DNA of 64,000 nucleotides from JAQUTK01 sp963677415 (GCA_963677415.2 CAXXFJ010000004.1:1-64000); one strand, 5' to 3'. Counted from the stretch's first letter, positions 1 to 10,028 are shown. The notes: generated by a model not told the origin, from the sequence alone. A program made the numbers and translations.

Positions 1-1899
1 TTGATCGCCATTTGCCCCGGCGAGAGTTGCTGTGTAATCCCCATTGGGACTCATGACCCGTTGTCCTTTTTCATCCTCTTCATAAGCGATACCTTTGAAA
101 TACACCGTTTGTCCCGGTCGATAAATAGAGCGATCGGTCAGCACATTCATGCGCTTAATTAGTTCGAATTTAGTATTCCTCACATAATTCGAGCCCCAAA
201 AAGAATAGAGATAATCCTCTTCCTTCCCATTCTCGGTGATTGAGAAAAAAAAGTTGTTGTTAGTATTGGAGGAGAAATGTGTCATACCCAATAGATCCGT
301 TTTCAGAGTCTCCTGTTTATGTATCGTCTCAGCCTGATTCCAATTTCTGGATGATCTTGTACCTGTGTAGATATTTACCTGAACACCTTTCGCCGGTTTT
401 CCGCTCTTGCGGTCAGTTACCACAATATCAGTAGACCCATTTTGGGTTCTGTAAATAGCCGCATAATCAGTGACATAAAAAGAAGAAGCAAAGGCATCCT
501 CCGGCACAGCTTTTTCATTTTTCAGCACTACTTCATAGACGCCGCCAGGAAGTCCCGGAATCACGATGGAAGTATCTTTATTGATCAATAAATCCGCATT
601 CGGAAAAGAGACCTTCAGCGTTTTTATTAGTTTCCCTTTATACAGATGCATCTTTTTGTCTCTGGAAACAACAGTATAATCAGCCGCGGACATGGGGATC
701 CGGTAGATCTCCACGTTGCAGTATGTAATATTTTTGTAGATAAAGGAGAGTTTGATATCCTCATTGACAGCATAAACAGAAGGAGCGTTCAGAATGCAAG
801 CGGGTCGTTCAAGTTCGATAATCTTGTTTCTCAGTTGAATAGCTTCTCTGCTGGAAGGATAGAGCAAGGCACCCTCTTTACAGATGTCATAAAGTTGCCT
901 ATATTCCTCAGGGGCTATATCTCCGAAAAAGAAGTTGTTACTGAGTTCAATATATGCATTCATTACGGATGGACAATCCTTATTGTTGTCTATCAACGAT
1001 TTTAACAGAGCCTTGTAGATGGAATTTTGCGTATATGACTTTACTCTAATCAACCGATTGAGTTCCATTTTCACTAACGCCTCTTTTTCGCCCTGAGTCG
1101 CGTAGAACGTCAGATTCTCCTGATAGGAGCGGAGAGCCATCGCTCCAAAGTCAAATTCACTCTTGTTCGTAATTGTCAGATTGACAAACATTTCACGAGG
1201 GATCAGATAAGAACCATCGTTCATTACTGTTTGTTTGTAATTCTTAGAAAATGAGTTAACACATCGGGAAGAAAGAGTGATTAGTCTGTTGTTCAGGTAG
1301 CTATAGAGAGAACCAGAACTGTCATTTTCGATTTCTTCGAGCAAGGGCAGCCACGGAATAAGCGAAGCACTGGCAAGTATATCCTTTGCTTCCACTGAAG
1401 CCTTCAAATGTAGCATGATGCGTTGTGCAAAGTTGTTTGCCGACCATTCTTCTATATTGTCAGGAGCGACTCCCGCCATGTCAGTGCGTTTGCTGATTGT
1501 ATAGGAGTCGTTATTGAAGTAAGTGAAGTAGGCATCTGCGAGTAGAGAGTGAACCAATGCTTTAGCCTCGGGAGATTCACATTTCGAAGCAAAGGCCTCT
1601 AGTTCATCAAATACCTCATCGTTTTTGTCGTTCTCTTTGGTCAAGATCACTTTCATCTGAAAGATCTTTGCCTTGATCTGTTGAACGGTGTTCTTTTCCT
1701 GCACTGCCTTGTTGAAGATGCTATCTACACAGCTCTTCAGACTCTCAGGAAGACCTTCTTTTTCATAACTCCCGGCCCTCTTCCATAAGGAGCCGTATGA
1801 ATCGGTGACAAGTTGGGGTGCTGCTTTATAAGCAGAAATATACCAGAAGGAACTTCCAAGCACAGCCATCATTAGTAAAAACAGCGCTTTCTTTTTCAT
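1..1899 (-). CDS. Alpha-2-macroglobulin family protein, N-terminal part (cut by window edge)
   Basis: An open frame runs from an ATG at 1899 to the left edge without a stop, giving 633 codons, so the C-terminal half lies outside the window. A hydrophobic N-terminal segment (about residues 4-20) follows a KKK start and suggests export. Near residue 600 the segment TDRSIYRPGQTVYFKG is the characteristic opening of the macroglobulin MG2 domain. The preceding ~450 residues are helical and TPR-like, followed by a beta-rich stretch, as in the large Bacteroidota members. Family members are periplasmic or surface protease traps or structural scaffolds. The missing part would show whether a thioester (CxEQ) is present. 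Identification rests on the MG2 motif and layout. Confidence 0.82.
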   Translation of the reverse strand, partial: MKKKALFLLMMAVLGSSFWYISAYKAAPQLVTDSYGSLWKRAGSYEKEGLPESLKSCVDSIFNKAVQEKNTVQQIKAKIFQMKVILTKENDKNDEVFDELEAFASKCESPEAKALVHSLLADAYFTYFNNDSYTISKRTDMAGVAPDNIEEWSANNFAQRIMLHLKASVEAKDILASASLIPWLPLLEEIENDSSGSLYSYLNNRLITLSSRCVNSFSKNYKQTVMNDGSYLIPREMFVNLTITNKSEFDFGAMALRSYQENLTFYATQGEKEALVKMELNRLIRVKSYTQNSIYKALLKSLIDNNKDCPSVMNAYIELSNNFFFGDIAPEEYRQLYDICKEGALLYPSSREAIQLRNKIIELERPACILNAPSVYAVNEDIKLSFIYKNITYCNVEIYRIPMSAADYTVVSRDKKMHLYKGKLIKTLKVSFPNADLLINKDTSIVIPGLPGGVYEVVLKNEKAVPEDAFASSFYVTDYAAIYRTQNGSTDIVVTDRKSGKPAKGVQVNIYTGTRSSRNWNQAETIHKQETLKTDLLGMTHFSSNTNNNFFFSITENGKEEDYLYSFWGSNYVRNTKFELIKRMNVLTDRSIYRPGQTVYFKGIAYEEDEKGQRVMSPNGDYTATLAGANGDQ

Positions 1900-1923
1900 C
1901 AGTTCTACAATTAGAATGTAGTG

Positions 1924-1931
1924 CAAATGTA
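1924..1931 (-). promoter_or_regulatory. -7 element for the macroglobulin gene
   Basis: On the minus strand this reads TACATTTG, an exact match to the Bacteroidota -7 consensus TAnnTTTG, 25 bases upstream of the ATG. No clear -33 TTTG is visible. Confidence 0.45.
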
Positions 1932-2003
1932 ACTCTTTTCTTCCTATTCAATGGTATAATATGAAGCAAAAAGCATTATAAGAGAAAAGAGAAAAGGTTG
2001 GTA

Positions 2004-3380
2004 CTACAATTTCAAATCATCCTCAGGTGGTGAAGATTCATCAAGATGCTTACCCCACAAGTAGTAATTGGTCTCTTTGGCAACTACCCCAGACAAGAAG
2101 ATGACTGCAATAAGGTTTGGAATGGCCATCAATGCGTTCATGCAATCGGCAATATTCCACACCAGTGTCAGGTTCATCACGGCTCCAATATAGGTTGCGA
2201 AGATCCAGAACACCCTATATGTTTTAATCCATCGCTTTCCTCCCAGATACTCAATGGACTTTTCCCCATAATATCCCCAACCCAGAATCGTAGAAAAAGT
2301 AAAAGTAGCCAGTCCGACAGAGAGTACAAATGTGCCAATAACAGGAATCTTACCAAAAGCCATTTTGGTAAGAGCAGCACCATTTGTGTAATCCAGGTCA
2401 GGATAAGCAATGATTGTGCTCACCAAGACCAGCCCCGTCAGAGCACAGACGACCACCGTATCCCAAAAGGTTGCAGTAGAGGAAACCAATGCCTGACGTA
2501 CCGGATTGCGTGTTTTTGCCGCCGCCGCTATGATAGGTGCAGAACCTAGTCCCGACTCGTTGGAAAACAGTCCGCGGGCGATACCAAAGCGCGCTGCAAC
2601 CATTATTGTCGAACCGATAAATCCTCCTCCTGCTGCTTTCGGAGAGAAGGCTGAGTCAATGATCAAAGAAACAGCGTCAAGCAGGTAAGGAGCATTTATG
2701 CAAAGGATGATAATACACCCTACAATATAAAAAATGGCCATAAACGGTACCAAAGCTGAAGTGACCTTAGCAATACCTTTTACTCCAAAGAAGATGACCA
2801 ATGCAACCAGTGCTGCCAATATGATACCACTCCATTGAGTCGGTACATTGATCGTTTCCTTGAGTAGCATCGAAAGGGAATTGGCCTGAACGGAATTACC
2901 GATACCAAATGCCGCGATAGCTGTGAAGATGCAAAACAGAACTGCCATCCACTTCATCTTCAACCCGCGTTCCAATGCATACATTGGTCCTCCGAGCATC
3001 TCACCATTGGAGGTTTTTACCCGATATTTGATTGCAAGTAATCCTTCAGAATATTTAGTTGCGATACCAAACACACCCGTCAGCCAGCACCAAAGTACAG
3101 CACCAGGTCCACCAAGAGCAATCGCAGTACCCACTCCGATAATATTCCCCGTTCCGATAGTTGCCGCCATGGCAGTAGCCAGTGCACCAAATTGACTCAC
3201 ATCACCTTTCGAACCTTTGTCATCGGTCATAGAGAGTTTGATACCTGTAAAAATCTTACGTTGGGGAAATTTTAGTCGGACTGTTAAGTATAAGTGAGTA
3301 CCCAACAGTAAGATAATCATAGGCCATCCCCATAGAAAGCCACTAAAGTTGGAGAAAAAAGAATTAATAATTTCCATCAT
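2004..3380 (-). CDS. Alanine/glycine:cation symporter (AGCS family)
   Basis: The 458-residue integral inner-membrane protein carries the AGCS hallmarks: ATIGTGNIIGVGTA (about residues 72-85), GGPGAVLWCWLTG shortly after, and SNESGLGSAPIIAAAAKT near the middle. About 10-11 hydrophobic segments are spaced across the protein. The family imports small neutral amino acids, chiefly alanine or glycine, driven by sodium or proton gradients. Two adjacent ATGs start the frame; either could be used. It lies 57 bp downstream of the S41 protease on the same strand, so the two may be cotranscribed and couple peptide breakdown with amino-acid uptake, though that link is inferred. Length is normal for the family. 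Confidence 0.93.
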   Translation of the reverse strand: MMEIINSFFSNFSGFLWGWPMIILLLGTHLYLTVRLKFPQRKIFTGIKLSMTDDKGSKGDVSQFGALATAMAATIGTGNIIGVGTAIALGGPGAVLWCWLTGVFGIATKYSEGLLAIKYRVKTSNGEMLGGPMYALERGLKMKWMAVLFCIFTAIAAFGIGNSVQANSLSMLLKETINVPTQWSGIILAALVALVIFFGVKGIAKVTSALVPFMAIFYIVGCIIILCINAPYLLDAVSLIIDSAFSPKAAGGGFIGSTIMVAARFGIARGLFSNESGLGSAPIIAAAAKTRNPVRQALVSSTATFWDTVVVCALTGLVLVSTIIAYPDLDYTNGAALTKMAFGKIPVIGTFVLSVGLATFTFSTILGWGYYGEKSIEYLGGKRWIKTYRVFWIFATYIGAVMNLTLVWNIADCMNALMAIPNLIAVIFLSGVVAKETNYYLWGKHLDESSPPEDDLKL

Positions 3381-3437
3381 GGTATTGAATTTGTTCAGTT
3401 GATTAACTTCTCTTTCTAAGAAGTAGATTGTTGTTTA

Positions 3438-6400
3438 TTATTTGATTTCTTTCAGCAATGATTCTACGGCGGCTTTGAGCTGATGATCTTCCCCTTTTAG
3501 TTGGGATGCCGGATCATTATATACTTCGATATCCGGTTGCAATAGCTGATTCTCCAGATAATTTCCCTTCATATCTTTAACTGCTACCTCTGGAATACCA
3601 AACACCAGGCTTGGATCAATCTGCCGTTCCCACCACACTGCAGTCATTGTGCCTGCTACCGGTGTGCCAATCAGTTTGCCGATGCCAAGTTCCTTGTACA
3701 TAAAAGGAAAACCATGTGCATTCGAATAATTATCTTCACAAACCAATACGGCAGAAGGTTTGTACCAGCGGGTATACGGATCGCTACCGATATATTGTCC
3801 GCGGGGAGCAAACTGTTCAAACTCTTTTCCGCTCAATAATATGGCCAAGTCGTTATGCAGCCATCCGCCTCCGTTGTGACGGGTATCCACAATCACAGCT
3901 TCTTTGTTACGGTAAAGACCCAGGATTTCGGAATACACTTTTCGAAAGCTTTCACTGTCCATCCCTTTCACATGTACATATCCAATCTTACCATCCGAAA
4001 GCTTCTCTGTCATCGCTTTGCGTTGTTCCACCCACCTTTTGTAGAGCAGTTCAGTCTCACTGCTAATTGGTTTTACCTCCTCTTCAAATACTTCTTTGCT
4101 CTTTGGATCCAGTACAGTAAGTATGACTTTCTTTCCGCTCTTTCCTTCCAGAAGCGGAAAATAATCTTCCCCATTTTTTATCTCTTTTCCGTCTATCTTT
4201 TGAATGACTGAACCTGCTGTGATCTTTGATCCAGCCGTAGTCAGCGGACCTCTCTTGATAATCTCTTTAATCTTTAGTCCATTTTCCTTGTAAGACGTAT
4301 CATAAAAAGCACCCAATGAAGCTGTAGCAAGTTGAGCCGATGGTCCGCTATAGCGTGCTCCCGTATGTGATGCATTCAATTCGCCGAGCATTTCAGAAAG
4401 CATATCAGCAAAGTCATAATTGTTGCTAATATGTGGCAAAAACTTCTCATAATCCTTTTTATAACCATCCCAGTCTACACCATGCAAATCAGTCACATAA
4501 AACTTATCCTTTACCTGTTGCCATGCATGTGAGAAAATATAACTACGTTCACCGGCACTCTTATAGTCAAACGGTGCGTTGAAAGAGATCTGAGTAGAAG
4601 ATGCATTACTCATGTCGATTTTTTTGATTCCGCCGTTGACTAGAAAGAAGTTCTTTAACTCCCTATCCGCCACGATTGAACCGCCACCCACTCCTTTGTT
4701 TACAATCTTTGTGCTATTCTCTTGGAAGTTGCGTTCCCAAAGGTCGACACCACCCTCAAATGATGTAAGATAATAAAGCTTCTTTCCATCTTTTGTCAGA
4801 ATACCATCTCGTAAGTTAGAAGAATTAATTGTCAGACGAATGACCCTGTCTTTCCGGTTCTCAAAGTCAAAGACCAGAGCTACGGATTCTTTCTTCTCTT
4901 CCTCCTTTTTTACGTCATCTTTTTTGTCCTTATCCTTTTCTTTTTCTTTGTTTTTGGTTTTATCCTTATCCTTTAAATTTTTGGCCTCTTTCTCTTTTGC
5001 ATCCTTCTCTTTCTTTTCTTTTTCCGTTTCTTCCAGGAATGCAAGATCTTCCTTGTTCATCTGGAATCTCTCAAAGGCTTTTGCATCGAAAAACATGATA
5101 TATATGTCCGTTTGTGCACCCCAGCTTCCATGACTGCGATAACCTTCATAATCACTTTTATAGATAATAGCTTTTCCGTCAAGAGCCCAGCGAGCATCTA
5201 CATCAGAGTATCCACTTTCAGTCAGATTTACCACTTTGTTGCTACTGTCCACTTTTACGAGTGCTATATCCTTATTGTTCCATCCTCCGATACCGATATA
5301 GTTTGTCAGAATCCATTTACTGTCCGGTGACCATTCAAAGTTCACATCTCCATCTGAATATGAATAATTAAACTTTCCATCCAAAACAGTACGCACCTCT
5401 TTGCTTTTCAGGTTATAGACCCTCAATTCCGTGCGGTTCTGGAGAAAGGCAATCTCTTTTCCATCCGGAGAAAATTGAGGTTGAAAGCAAGCTGCGGTTT
5501 TGTTTACAATCAGAGGTTCTTCTTTTAATTCGTGTGCATATACAAACTGCTTGTCACTTTCGCGAACCAGTTCCGTCTTATAAATCCCCCATGTACCATT
5601 ACGTTCCGAAGAATAAATCAACGTACGACCATCTGCGCTAAAGTCCACATTGCGCTCCTGTTCGGATGTGTTTGTAATTTGTTTGGTAGTCTGATAATCG
5701 ATAGATGTGACATATACATCGCCATGTACTGTAAAGGCAACTTCTTTTCCGTTAGGAGCCACCGCAACTTCAGAAGCTCCACTAGTGAGAAACTGGTGTT
5801 CCACCTCCTTTGTCGGATCATCCTCTACAATCTGGATGTTCACTTTCTTGGCTTTACTATTCTCTTTCTGAGTATAGAGTTCACCATCAAAACTGAAGCA
5901 AAGAGTTCCATTCCCAGCCACAGACAAGAATCGCACCGGATGTTTACTGAACGAAGTCAGTTGTTTAGGGATTATGGTATTAACATCGGTCTTGAATACA
6001 TTGAAAGAGCCCTTCTCTTCACTGAGATAGAAAAAAGACTTTCCATCCGCAGCCCAAACCGGATTGCGGTCTTCCCCATAGAACGATGTCAGTTTCTTGT
6101 ACGATCGTTCTCCGTTAACCTGAGTCATCCAGATGTCACGTGTGATTGGCGACTGATGATGTTTTCTGGAGGGATCCTCATATCCTTTTTTATCCTGATA
6201 AAGTAGCTCACCATTCTGATTGATAGAGATGCTTTCCATTGTTAATGATGAGAACAAAGTTGCTCTTCCGCCTTCTGTGCTCACCTCATATACCTGAGGG
6301 AATGAACCGGAAGGAAACTGTCCATCCTCTGAGTCAGGCTGAATCGAAGCCTGGAAGAGGATATGCGTATTATCTTTGAATACATCCGGGTATTCATGTG

Positions 6401-6722
6401 CAGAGTGTTTTGTCAATTGCTTAGGAGTACCCCCACCTTTTGGCATTATATAAATATCAAAGCTCCCTTCGCGGTTGGAAGCGAATGCTATTTGCTTTCC
6501 GTCAGGAGACCATACGGGACGGGTGTCATATCCGGGGTGTGAAGTCAATTGACTTGCCAGTCCACCTTCAACAGGCACTGAGAATAGATCTCCTTTATAA
6601 CAAAATGCAATCGTATTTCCATCAGGTGATATGGTGCTGTTACGAAGCCATAATGGAGTCTCTTCGGCTTTCATTCCCAATGGGAGAAGTAATAAGAATA
6701 GAGATAAAAGATGTTTTTTCAT
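3438..6722 (-). CDS. Tricorn-like S41 peptidase with beta-propeller
   Basis: The 1094-residue protein begins with a signal peptide (MKKHLLSLFLLLLPLGMKAEE). Repeated PD40/WD40-like blades (for example SPDGKQIAFASNREGSFDIY) fill roughly residues 30-530, followed by a strongly charged Lys/Glu/Asp linker (about 560-615), a second region of strands, a tricorn C1-like domain, a PDZ domain (about 830-900) and a C-terminal S41 catalytic domain. The nucleophile is probably Ser1000 in NYSNAHGFPF. This is the usual order for Bacteroidota tricorn homologues, which process peptides in the periplasm. The low-complexity linker is longer and more charged than expected and probably separates the two propeller-containing halves. 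Confidence 0.93.
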   Translation of the reverse strand: MKKHLLSLFLLLLPLGMKAEETPLWLRNSTISPDGNTIAFCYKGDLFSVPVEGGLASQLTSHPGYDTRPVWSPDGKQIAFASNREGSFDIYIMPKGGGTPKQLTKHSAHEYPDVFKDNTHILFQASIQPDSEDGQFPSGSFPQVYEVSTEGGRATLFSSLTMESISINQNGELLYQDKKGYEDPSRKHHQSPITRDIWMTQVNGERSYKKLTSFYGEDRNPVWAADGKSFFYLSEEKGSFNVFKTDVNTIIPKQLTSFSKHPVRFLSVAGNGTLCFSFDGELYTQKENSKAKKVNIQIVEDDPTKEVEHQFLTSGASEVAVAPNGKEVAFTVHGDVYVTSIDYQTTKQITNTSEQERNVDFSADGRTLIYSSERNGTWGIYKTELVRESDKQFVYAHELKEEPLIVNKTAACFQPQFSPDGKEIAFLQNRTELRVYNLKSKEVRTVLDGKFNYSYSDGDVNFEWSPDSKWILTNYIGIGGWNNKDIALVKVDSSNKVVNLTESGYSDVDARWALDGKAIIYKSDYEGYRSHGSWGAQTDIYIMFFDAKAFERFQMNKEDLAFLEETEKEKKEKDAKEKEAKNLKDKDKTKNKEKEKDKDKKDDVKKEEEKKESVALVFDFENRKDRVIRLTINSSNLRDGILTKDGKKLYYLTSFEGGVDLWERNFQENSTKIVNKGVGGGSIVADRELKNFFLVNGGIKKIDMSNASSTQISFNAPFDYKSAGERSYIFSHAWQQVKDKFYVTDLHGVDWDGYKKDYEKFLPHISNNYDFADMLSEMLGELNASHTGARYSGPSAQLATASLGAFYDTSYKENGLKIKEIIKRGPLTTAGSKITAGSVIQKIDGKEIKNGEDYFPLLEGKSGKKVILTVLDPKSKEVFEEEVKPISSETELLYKRWVEQRKAMTEKLSDGKIGYVHVKGMDSESFRKVYSEILGLYRNKEAVIVDTRHNGGGWLHNDLAILLSGKEFEQFAPRGQYIGSDPYTRWYKPSAVLVCEDNYSNAHGFPFMYKELGIGKLIGTPVAGTMTAVWWERQIDPSLVFGIPEVAVKDMKGNYLENQLLQPDIEVYNDPASQLKGEDHQLKAAVESLLKEIK

Positions 6723-6810
6723 GAAATATGCCTCTTTGGGGTTTTAAAACGACGAAAGTAATGGAAATCTTTCATACCACAATAAATATTCGAAAATAGT
6801 ACTGCAAAAA

Positions 6811-6841
6811 TTTGTATTATCAATGCGAAAGAGTAATTTTG
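6811..6841 (+). promoter_or_regulatory. Promoter of the ssb operon
   Basis: A TTTG at 6811-6814 (-33) and TAATTTTG at 6834-6841 (-7, TAnnTTTG) are separated by 19 bases, matching the Bacteroidota sigma-ABfr consensus. The ssb start lies 33 bases downstream of the -7 element. Confidence 0.8.
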
Positions 6842-6874
6842 CGTCATATAATGGTTAAAAAAAACAATTGAGAA

Positions 6875-7324
6875 ATGTCTATAAATAAAGTAATTCTGGT
6901 AGGAAACGTGGGCAAAGACCCGGAAGTTCGTTATATTGATAATAATGTACCTGTTGCTACTATCACGGTCGCCACATCAGAACGCGCATACAAAACATCT
7001 AATGGTACAGAGATTCCGGAACGTACCGAATGGCACAATGTAGTCTTATGGCGCGGATTGGCAGAAATAGCAGAAAAATATGTACGCAAAGGAACACAGG
7101 TTTATATAGAAGGAAAGATCAAGACCCGCAGTTGGGCAGATCAGACTGGAGCTAAACGCTATTCAACAGAAATCATAGCTGACAACATGGAACTTCTTGG
7201 TCGTCGTGGAGAAAGTGCTCCTGTTTCATCTTCGTCTGCTCAGGCTCCATCATCATCTCAGACATCTCCTGCAGAGGATCCTTTTAAAAACTCGGCCGAT
7301 TCTGCAGACGATTTACCATTTTGA
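6875..7324 (+). CDS. ssb: Single-stranded DNA-binding protein
   Basis: The 149-residue protein has the OB-fold core at about residues 1-105 (MSINKVILVGNVGKDPEVRY, then TEWHNVVLWRGLAEIAEKYVRKG), a Ser/Gln/Pro-rich linker, and the acidic C-terminal tail DSADDLPF used to recruit partner proteins of replication and repair. Length and layout are typical. It is first in an apparent operon with gldE, gldD and a phosphopantetheinyl transferase, an arrangement common in Bacteroidota. Its DDLPF tail matters elsewhere in this window because a helicase in the accessory island ends in the same five residues. Confidence 0.98.
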   Translation: MSINKVILVGNVGKDPEVRYIDNNVPVATITVATSERAYKTSNGTEIPERTEWHNVVLWRGLAEIAEKYVRKGTQVYIEGKIKTRSWADQTGAKRYSTEIIADNMELLGRRGESAPVSSSSAQAPSSSQTSPAEDPFKNSADSADDLPF

Positions 7325-7390
7325 TATATTAAACAGGGGAAGCAGAGCGCAAGTTCTACTTCCCTCATTGTCTAACTAATAACTGAATAC

Positions 7391-8749
7391 TTGGACCCTG
7401 ACAGTTTTCTATCGCTTTTTACCGGCGATGTCTCCATACATCCATTGACTCTTGGAGCTATTATAGCTCTGATTGTCGCTGCTTTTTTATTGCTCATTTC
7501 AGGGTATATGTCTGCTTCTGAGATTGCCTTTTTCTCTTTGAAGCCTAATGATATTCGTATTCTCAGAGAGGGTAAGAATAAAGCTGACCAAATGATAATC
7601 GACCTGATGAAAGATTCATCCCGTCTGTTGGCAACGATTCTAATCATCAATAATTTTGTAAATATTGGAACAGTTACCCTATGTGGTTTCTTCTTCAATA
7701 CAATCTTTGATTTCTCCCATTCCCCCTTTCTTGGTTTCTTTGCGCTTACCATTGCTTTAACTGCTATTATCTTGCTTTTCGGAGAAGTGATGCCGAAGGT
7801 TTATGCCGGACAACGGTCGCTCTCTTTTTCACGTTTTGCCGCACCCGGACTTATTTTCTTTCGCAAACTTTGTTACCCTTTGGCTACCGTACTAATCCGT
7901 TCTACCAATGTAGTCAATAAAAGAGTGATGGCATTCAGTCACCATTCTACGATCTCCATGGACGAACTTTCTCAAGCCCTGGAACTAACCTCTGATGAGG
8001 AGATGGAAGGGGAGATGGAGATTTTGGAAGGCGTTATCAAGTTTCGCGACAAGAAAGCATGTGAGGTGATGACTCCACGCGTGGATATCTGCGATCTCGA
8101 TATTCTTTCTTCTTTTTCTGAGGTGCTCGATAAAGTACGTGAGTCCGGCTATTCACGGATACCGGTCTATGCCGATTCTCATGATAATATTCGCGGTATT
8201 CTGTACATAAAAGACCTGTTGATTCATTTGGATAAGCCTGATACATTTCGCTGGCAGACACTGATCCGCCCTGCCTTCTTTGTTCCTGAAAACAAGCGTA
8301 TTGATCTTCTTCTTGAGGAATTTAAGAAAAGCCGCGTACACATGGCTATAGTAGTAGATGAGTATGGAGGGATTTCCGGTCTCGTTTCTTTTGAAGATGT
8401 GGTTGAAGAAATTTTGGGCGAGATCAGCGATGAGTATGATGAAGAAGAACCAAACTTCAAACGGATTGATGAAGATACCTATGATTGCGAAGCAAAGATC
8501 CTGCTGCCAGACTTTTATAAAATTACCGGTGTTGATGAAGACGATTTTGAAGATGTGACAGGAGAAGCAGATACACTTGGTGGACTCATTCTCGAACTCA
8601 AAGGGGAATTTCCCGTAAAAGACGAAGTAATCGTTTATAAGAAGTATGAATTTGCCATTCTGGGAGTTAACGATCGCCGCATATTAAAAGTGAGGTTTCA
8701 TGTGGTTAAAAAAGAGGAAGGGGAGGGTGATGAGACATCAAATGATTAA
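7391..8749 (+). CDS. gldE: GldE-like CNNM/CBS membrane protein
   Basis: The 452-residue protein has an N-terminal CNNM (DUF21) membrane domain with about four hydrophobic segments (residues 18-165; SGYMSASEIAFFSL is typical), a CBS pair (about 205-330; VMTPRVDICDLD and VVDEYGGISGLVSFEDVVEEILG) and a C-terminal CorC/HlyC transporter-associated domain (about 350-435). The family handles divalent cations; the Bacteroidota branch is named GldE after gliding-motility mutants and sits beside gldD, as here. The start is a TTG at 7391; no in-frame ATG occurs before the first membrane segment, and the MDPDSFLSL-like opening looks genuine. Non-gliding Bacteroidales also carry the gene. Confidence 0.9.
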   Translation: MDPDSFLSLFTGDVSIHPLTLGAIIALIVAAFLLLISGYMSASEIAFFSLKPNDIRILREGKNKADQMIIDLMKDSSRLLATILIINNFVNIGTVTLCGFFFNTIFDFSHSPFLGFFALTIALTAIILLFGEVMPKVYAGQRSLSFSRFAAPGLIFFRKLCYPLATVLIRSTNVVNKRVMAFSHHSTISMDELSQALELTSDEEMEGEMEILEGVIKFRDKKACEVMTPRVDICDLDILSSFSEVLDKVRESGYSRIPVYADSHDNIRGILYIKDLLIHLDKPDTFRWQTLIRPAFFVPENKRIDLLLEEFKKSRVHMAIVVDEYGGISGLVSFEDVVEEILGEISDEYDEEEPNFKRIDEDTYDCEAKILLPDFYKITGVDEDDFEDVTGEADTLGGLILELKGEFPVKDEVIVYKKYEFAILGVNDRRILKVRFHVVKKEEGEGDETSND

Positions 8750-9299
8750 TCGCATTGTGCTTAGTCTTCTATTAATCAGCTTCTCGTTTATTCTTTCAAA
8801 TTGCACAAATAACCAATCGACCAAAGAGAAACTGAACCGTGAGTATCTGTCTCTTGACACTACAATGCTACCGTTTCGTATGCAGTATGCTGCGGAATCT
8901 AAGATAGTCCTTCGCAAAAACGATCCGAAAGCACTTTGGTTTGACATTGTGTACCCTGCCCGGAAGTCTACTATTTATTGTACGTATTTCCCGATCAAGG
9001 GTAATTTCCGTGAGTACGATGAGGATGTGCGCCGTTTTGTCTATCGGCACACCGTGGTAGCGACGGCCATCAAAGAACAGGCCTTTTCACAACAGGAGAA
9101 GAAGCTTTACGCGCTTATTTTCGATATAAAAGGTGAGGTTGCCTCGCCAGTTCAGTTCCTGATTACCGACAGTGTATCCCATTTTTTAAGAGGAGCACTT
9201 TATTATGACAATGCAGCCTATTCTGATTCGCTGGCTCTGTCCACAACTGATATGCGTGAAGACATTATACATTTGATACAAACCTTAGAATGGAGGTAA
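8730..9299 (+). CDS. gldD: GldD-like lipoprotein
   Basis: The 189-residue product has a hydrophobic leader ending in SFILSNC, a plausible lipobox, so it should be an exported lipoprotein. The C-terminal half contains the GldD signature (YALIFDIKGEVASPVQFLIT, then FLRGALYY and DIIHLIQTLEW). The ATG at 8730 was chosen because it overlaps the 3' end of gldE by 20 bases and follows a purine-rich stretch; a later ATG at 8742 and an earlier one at 8700 are possible. GldD is needed for gliding and type IX secretion in flavobacteria; its role in Bacteroidales is less clear. Translation is probably coupled to gldE. Confidence 0.85.
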   Translation: MRHQMINRIVLSLLLISFSFILSNCTNNQSTKEKLNREYLSLDTTMLPFRMQYAAESKIVLRKNDPKALWFDIVYPARKSTIYCTYFPIKGNFREYDEDVRRFVYRHTVVATAIKEQAFSQQEKKLYALIFDIKGEVASPVQFLITDSVSHFLRGALYYDNAAYSDSLALSTTDMREDIIHLIQTLEWR

Positions 9300-9306
9300 A
9301 ATAACC

Positions 9307-9948
9307 ATGCCGCTATACAAAAAAGAAGTAACAGAAGAATCTATCTGGGGAATCTGGAAAATTACGGAGACTCCTCCCGAACTGCTTGCAGCTCTCCTGA
9401 GCAAGGAAGAGATAGAGCCGCAGCTGAGACAGTATTTCACAACTAAACGTCAGACAGAGTTTCTGGCACTACGAGTTTTGCTGCAAGAATTGGGAGGAGA
9501 TCCTTGTCAGATCGAATATGAGCCTTCCGGCCGTCCGTTTCTGTTTGATCAGTCTTATCAGATCTCTTTTACACACACACGCGATTATGTAGCCGTGTAT
9601 ATGCACCGTACCGCTCAAGTTGGCATTGACATGGAATATCCTTCTCAGCGCATTTTCAAAGTGCGGGAGAAATTCATGCATCCGCACGAAGAGTCTGCTT
9701 TGGATCTCTCAGAAGAGGAAACTGCGCTGCTCCTCCATTGGTCTGGCAAAGAGACAATGTTCAAAGCAATTGGTGAAGAAGATGTCGAGTTTAAGGGACA
9801 TCTTCATATCTACCCTTTTAAAGTTCAAAAAGAAGGTGCTTTTAAAGCATATGAAACACGTACTTCTGAGCGATATGCTTTTGATATTCACTATATAGTC
9901 ACAGATTCGTTTGTTCTGACAAGAACAATTTTAAAAGAAAAAGAGTAA
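9307..9948 (+). CDS. 4'-phosphopantetheinyl transferase superfamily protein
   Basis: The 213-residue protein has the two conserved blocks of Sfp-type transferases: GIDME at residues 106-110 (magnesium-binding Asp108 and Glu110) and WSGKETMFK at 145-153 (Glu149, Lys153). Such enzymes move the phosphopantetheine arm of CoA onto the serine of carrier proteins. No carrier protein, PKS or NRPS gene is visible nearby, so the substrate may be the housekeeping acyl carrier protein. It starts 7 bases after gldD and is the last gene of the ssb operon. Confidence 0.92.
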   Translation: MPLYKKEVTEESIWGIWKITETPPELLAALLSKEEIEPQLRQYFTTKRQTEFLALRVLLQELGGDPCQIEYEPSGRPFLFDQSYQISFTHTRDYVAVYMHRTAQVGIDMEYPSQRIFKVREKFMHPHEESALDLSEEETALLLHWSGKETMFKAIGEEDVEFKGHLHIYPFKVQKEGAFKAYETRTSERYAFDIHYIVTDSFVLTRTILKEKE

Positions 9949-9976
9949 ACAAAGAAACTTCTTCGATAAGTTTCTT

Positions 9977-9984
9977 TATATTTG
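9977..9984 (+). promoter_or_regulatory. -7 element of the cytochrome c peroxidase gene
   Basis: TATATTTG matches TAnnTTTG and lies 44 bases before the start codon. A convincing -33 element is not seen. An unusually good Shine-Dalgarno-like AAGGAGG (10015-10021) precedes the ATG, uncommon in this phylum. Confidence 0.4.
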
Positions 9985-10028
9985 TGAGACCCATTTTATT
10001 AAATTTTATATTATAAGGAGGAAGAGCT

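Noticed and set aside
4840..5133. Plus-strand open frame rich in Ser and Phe
   Set aside because: It is the antisense of the Lys/Glu-rich linker of the S41 protease; low-complexity composition explains the open frame.
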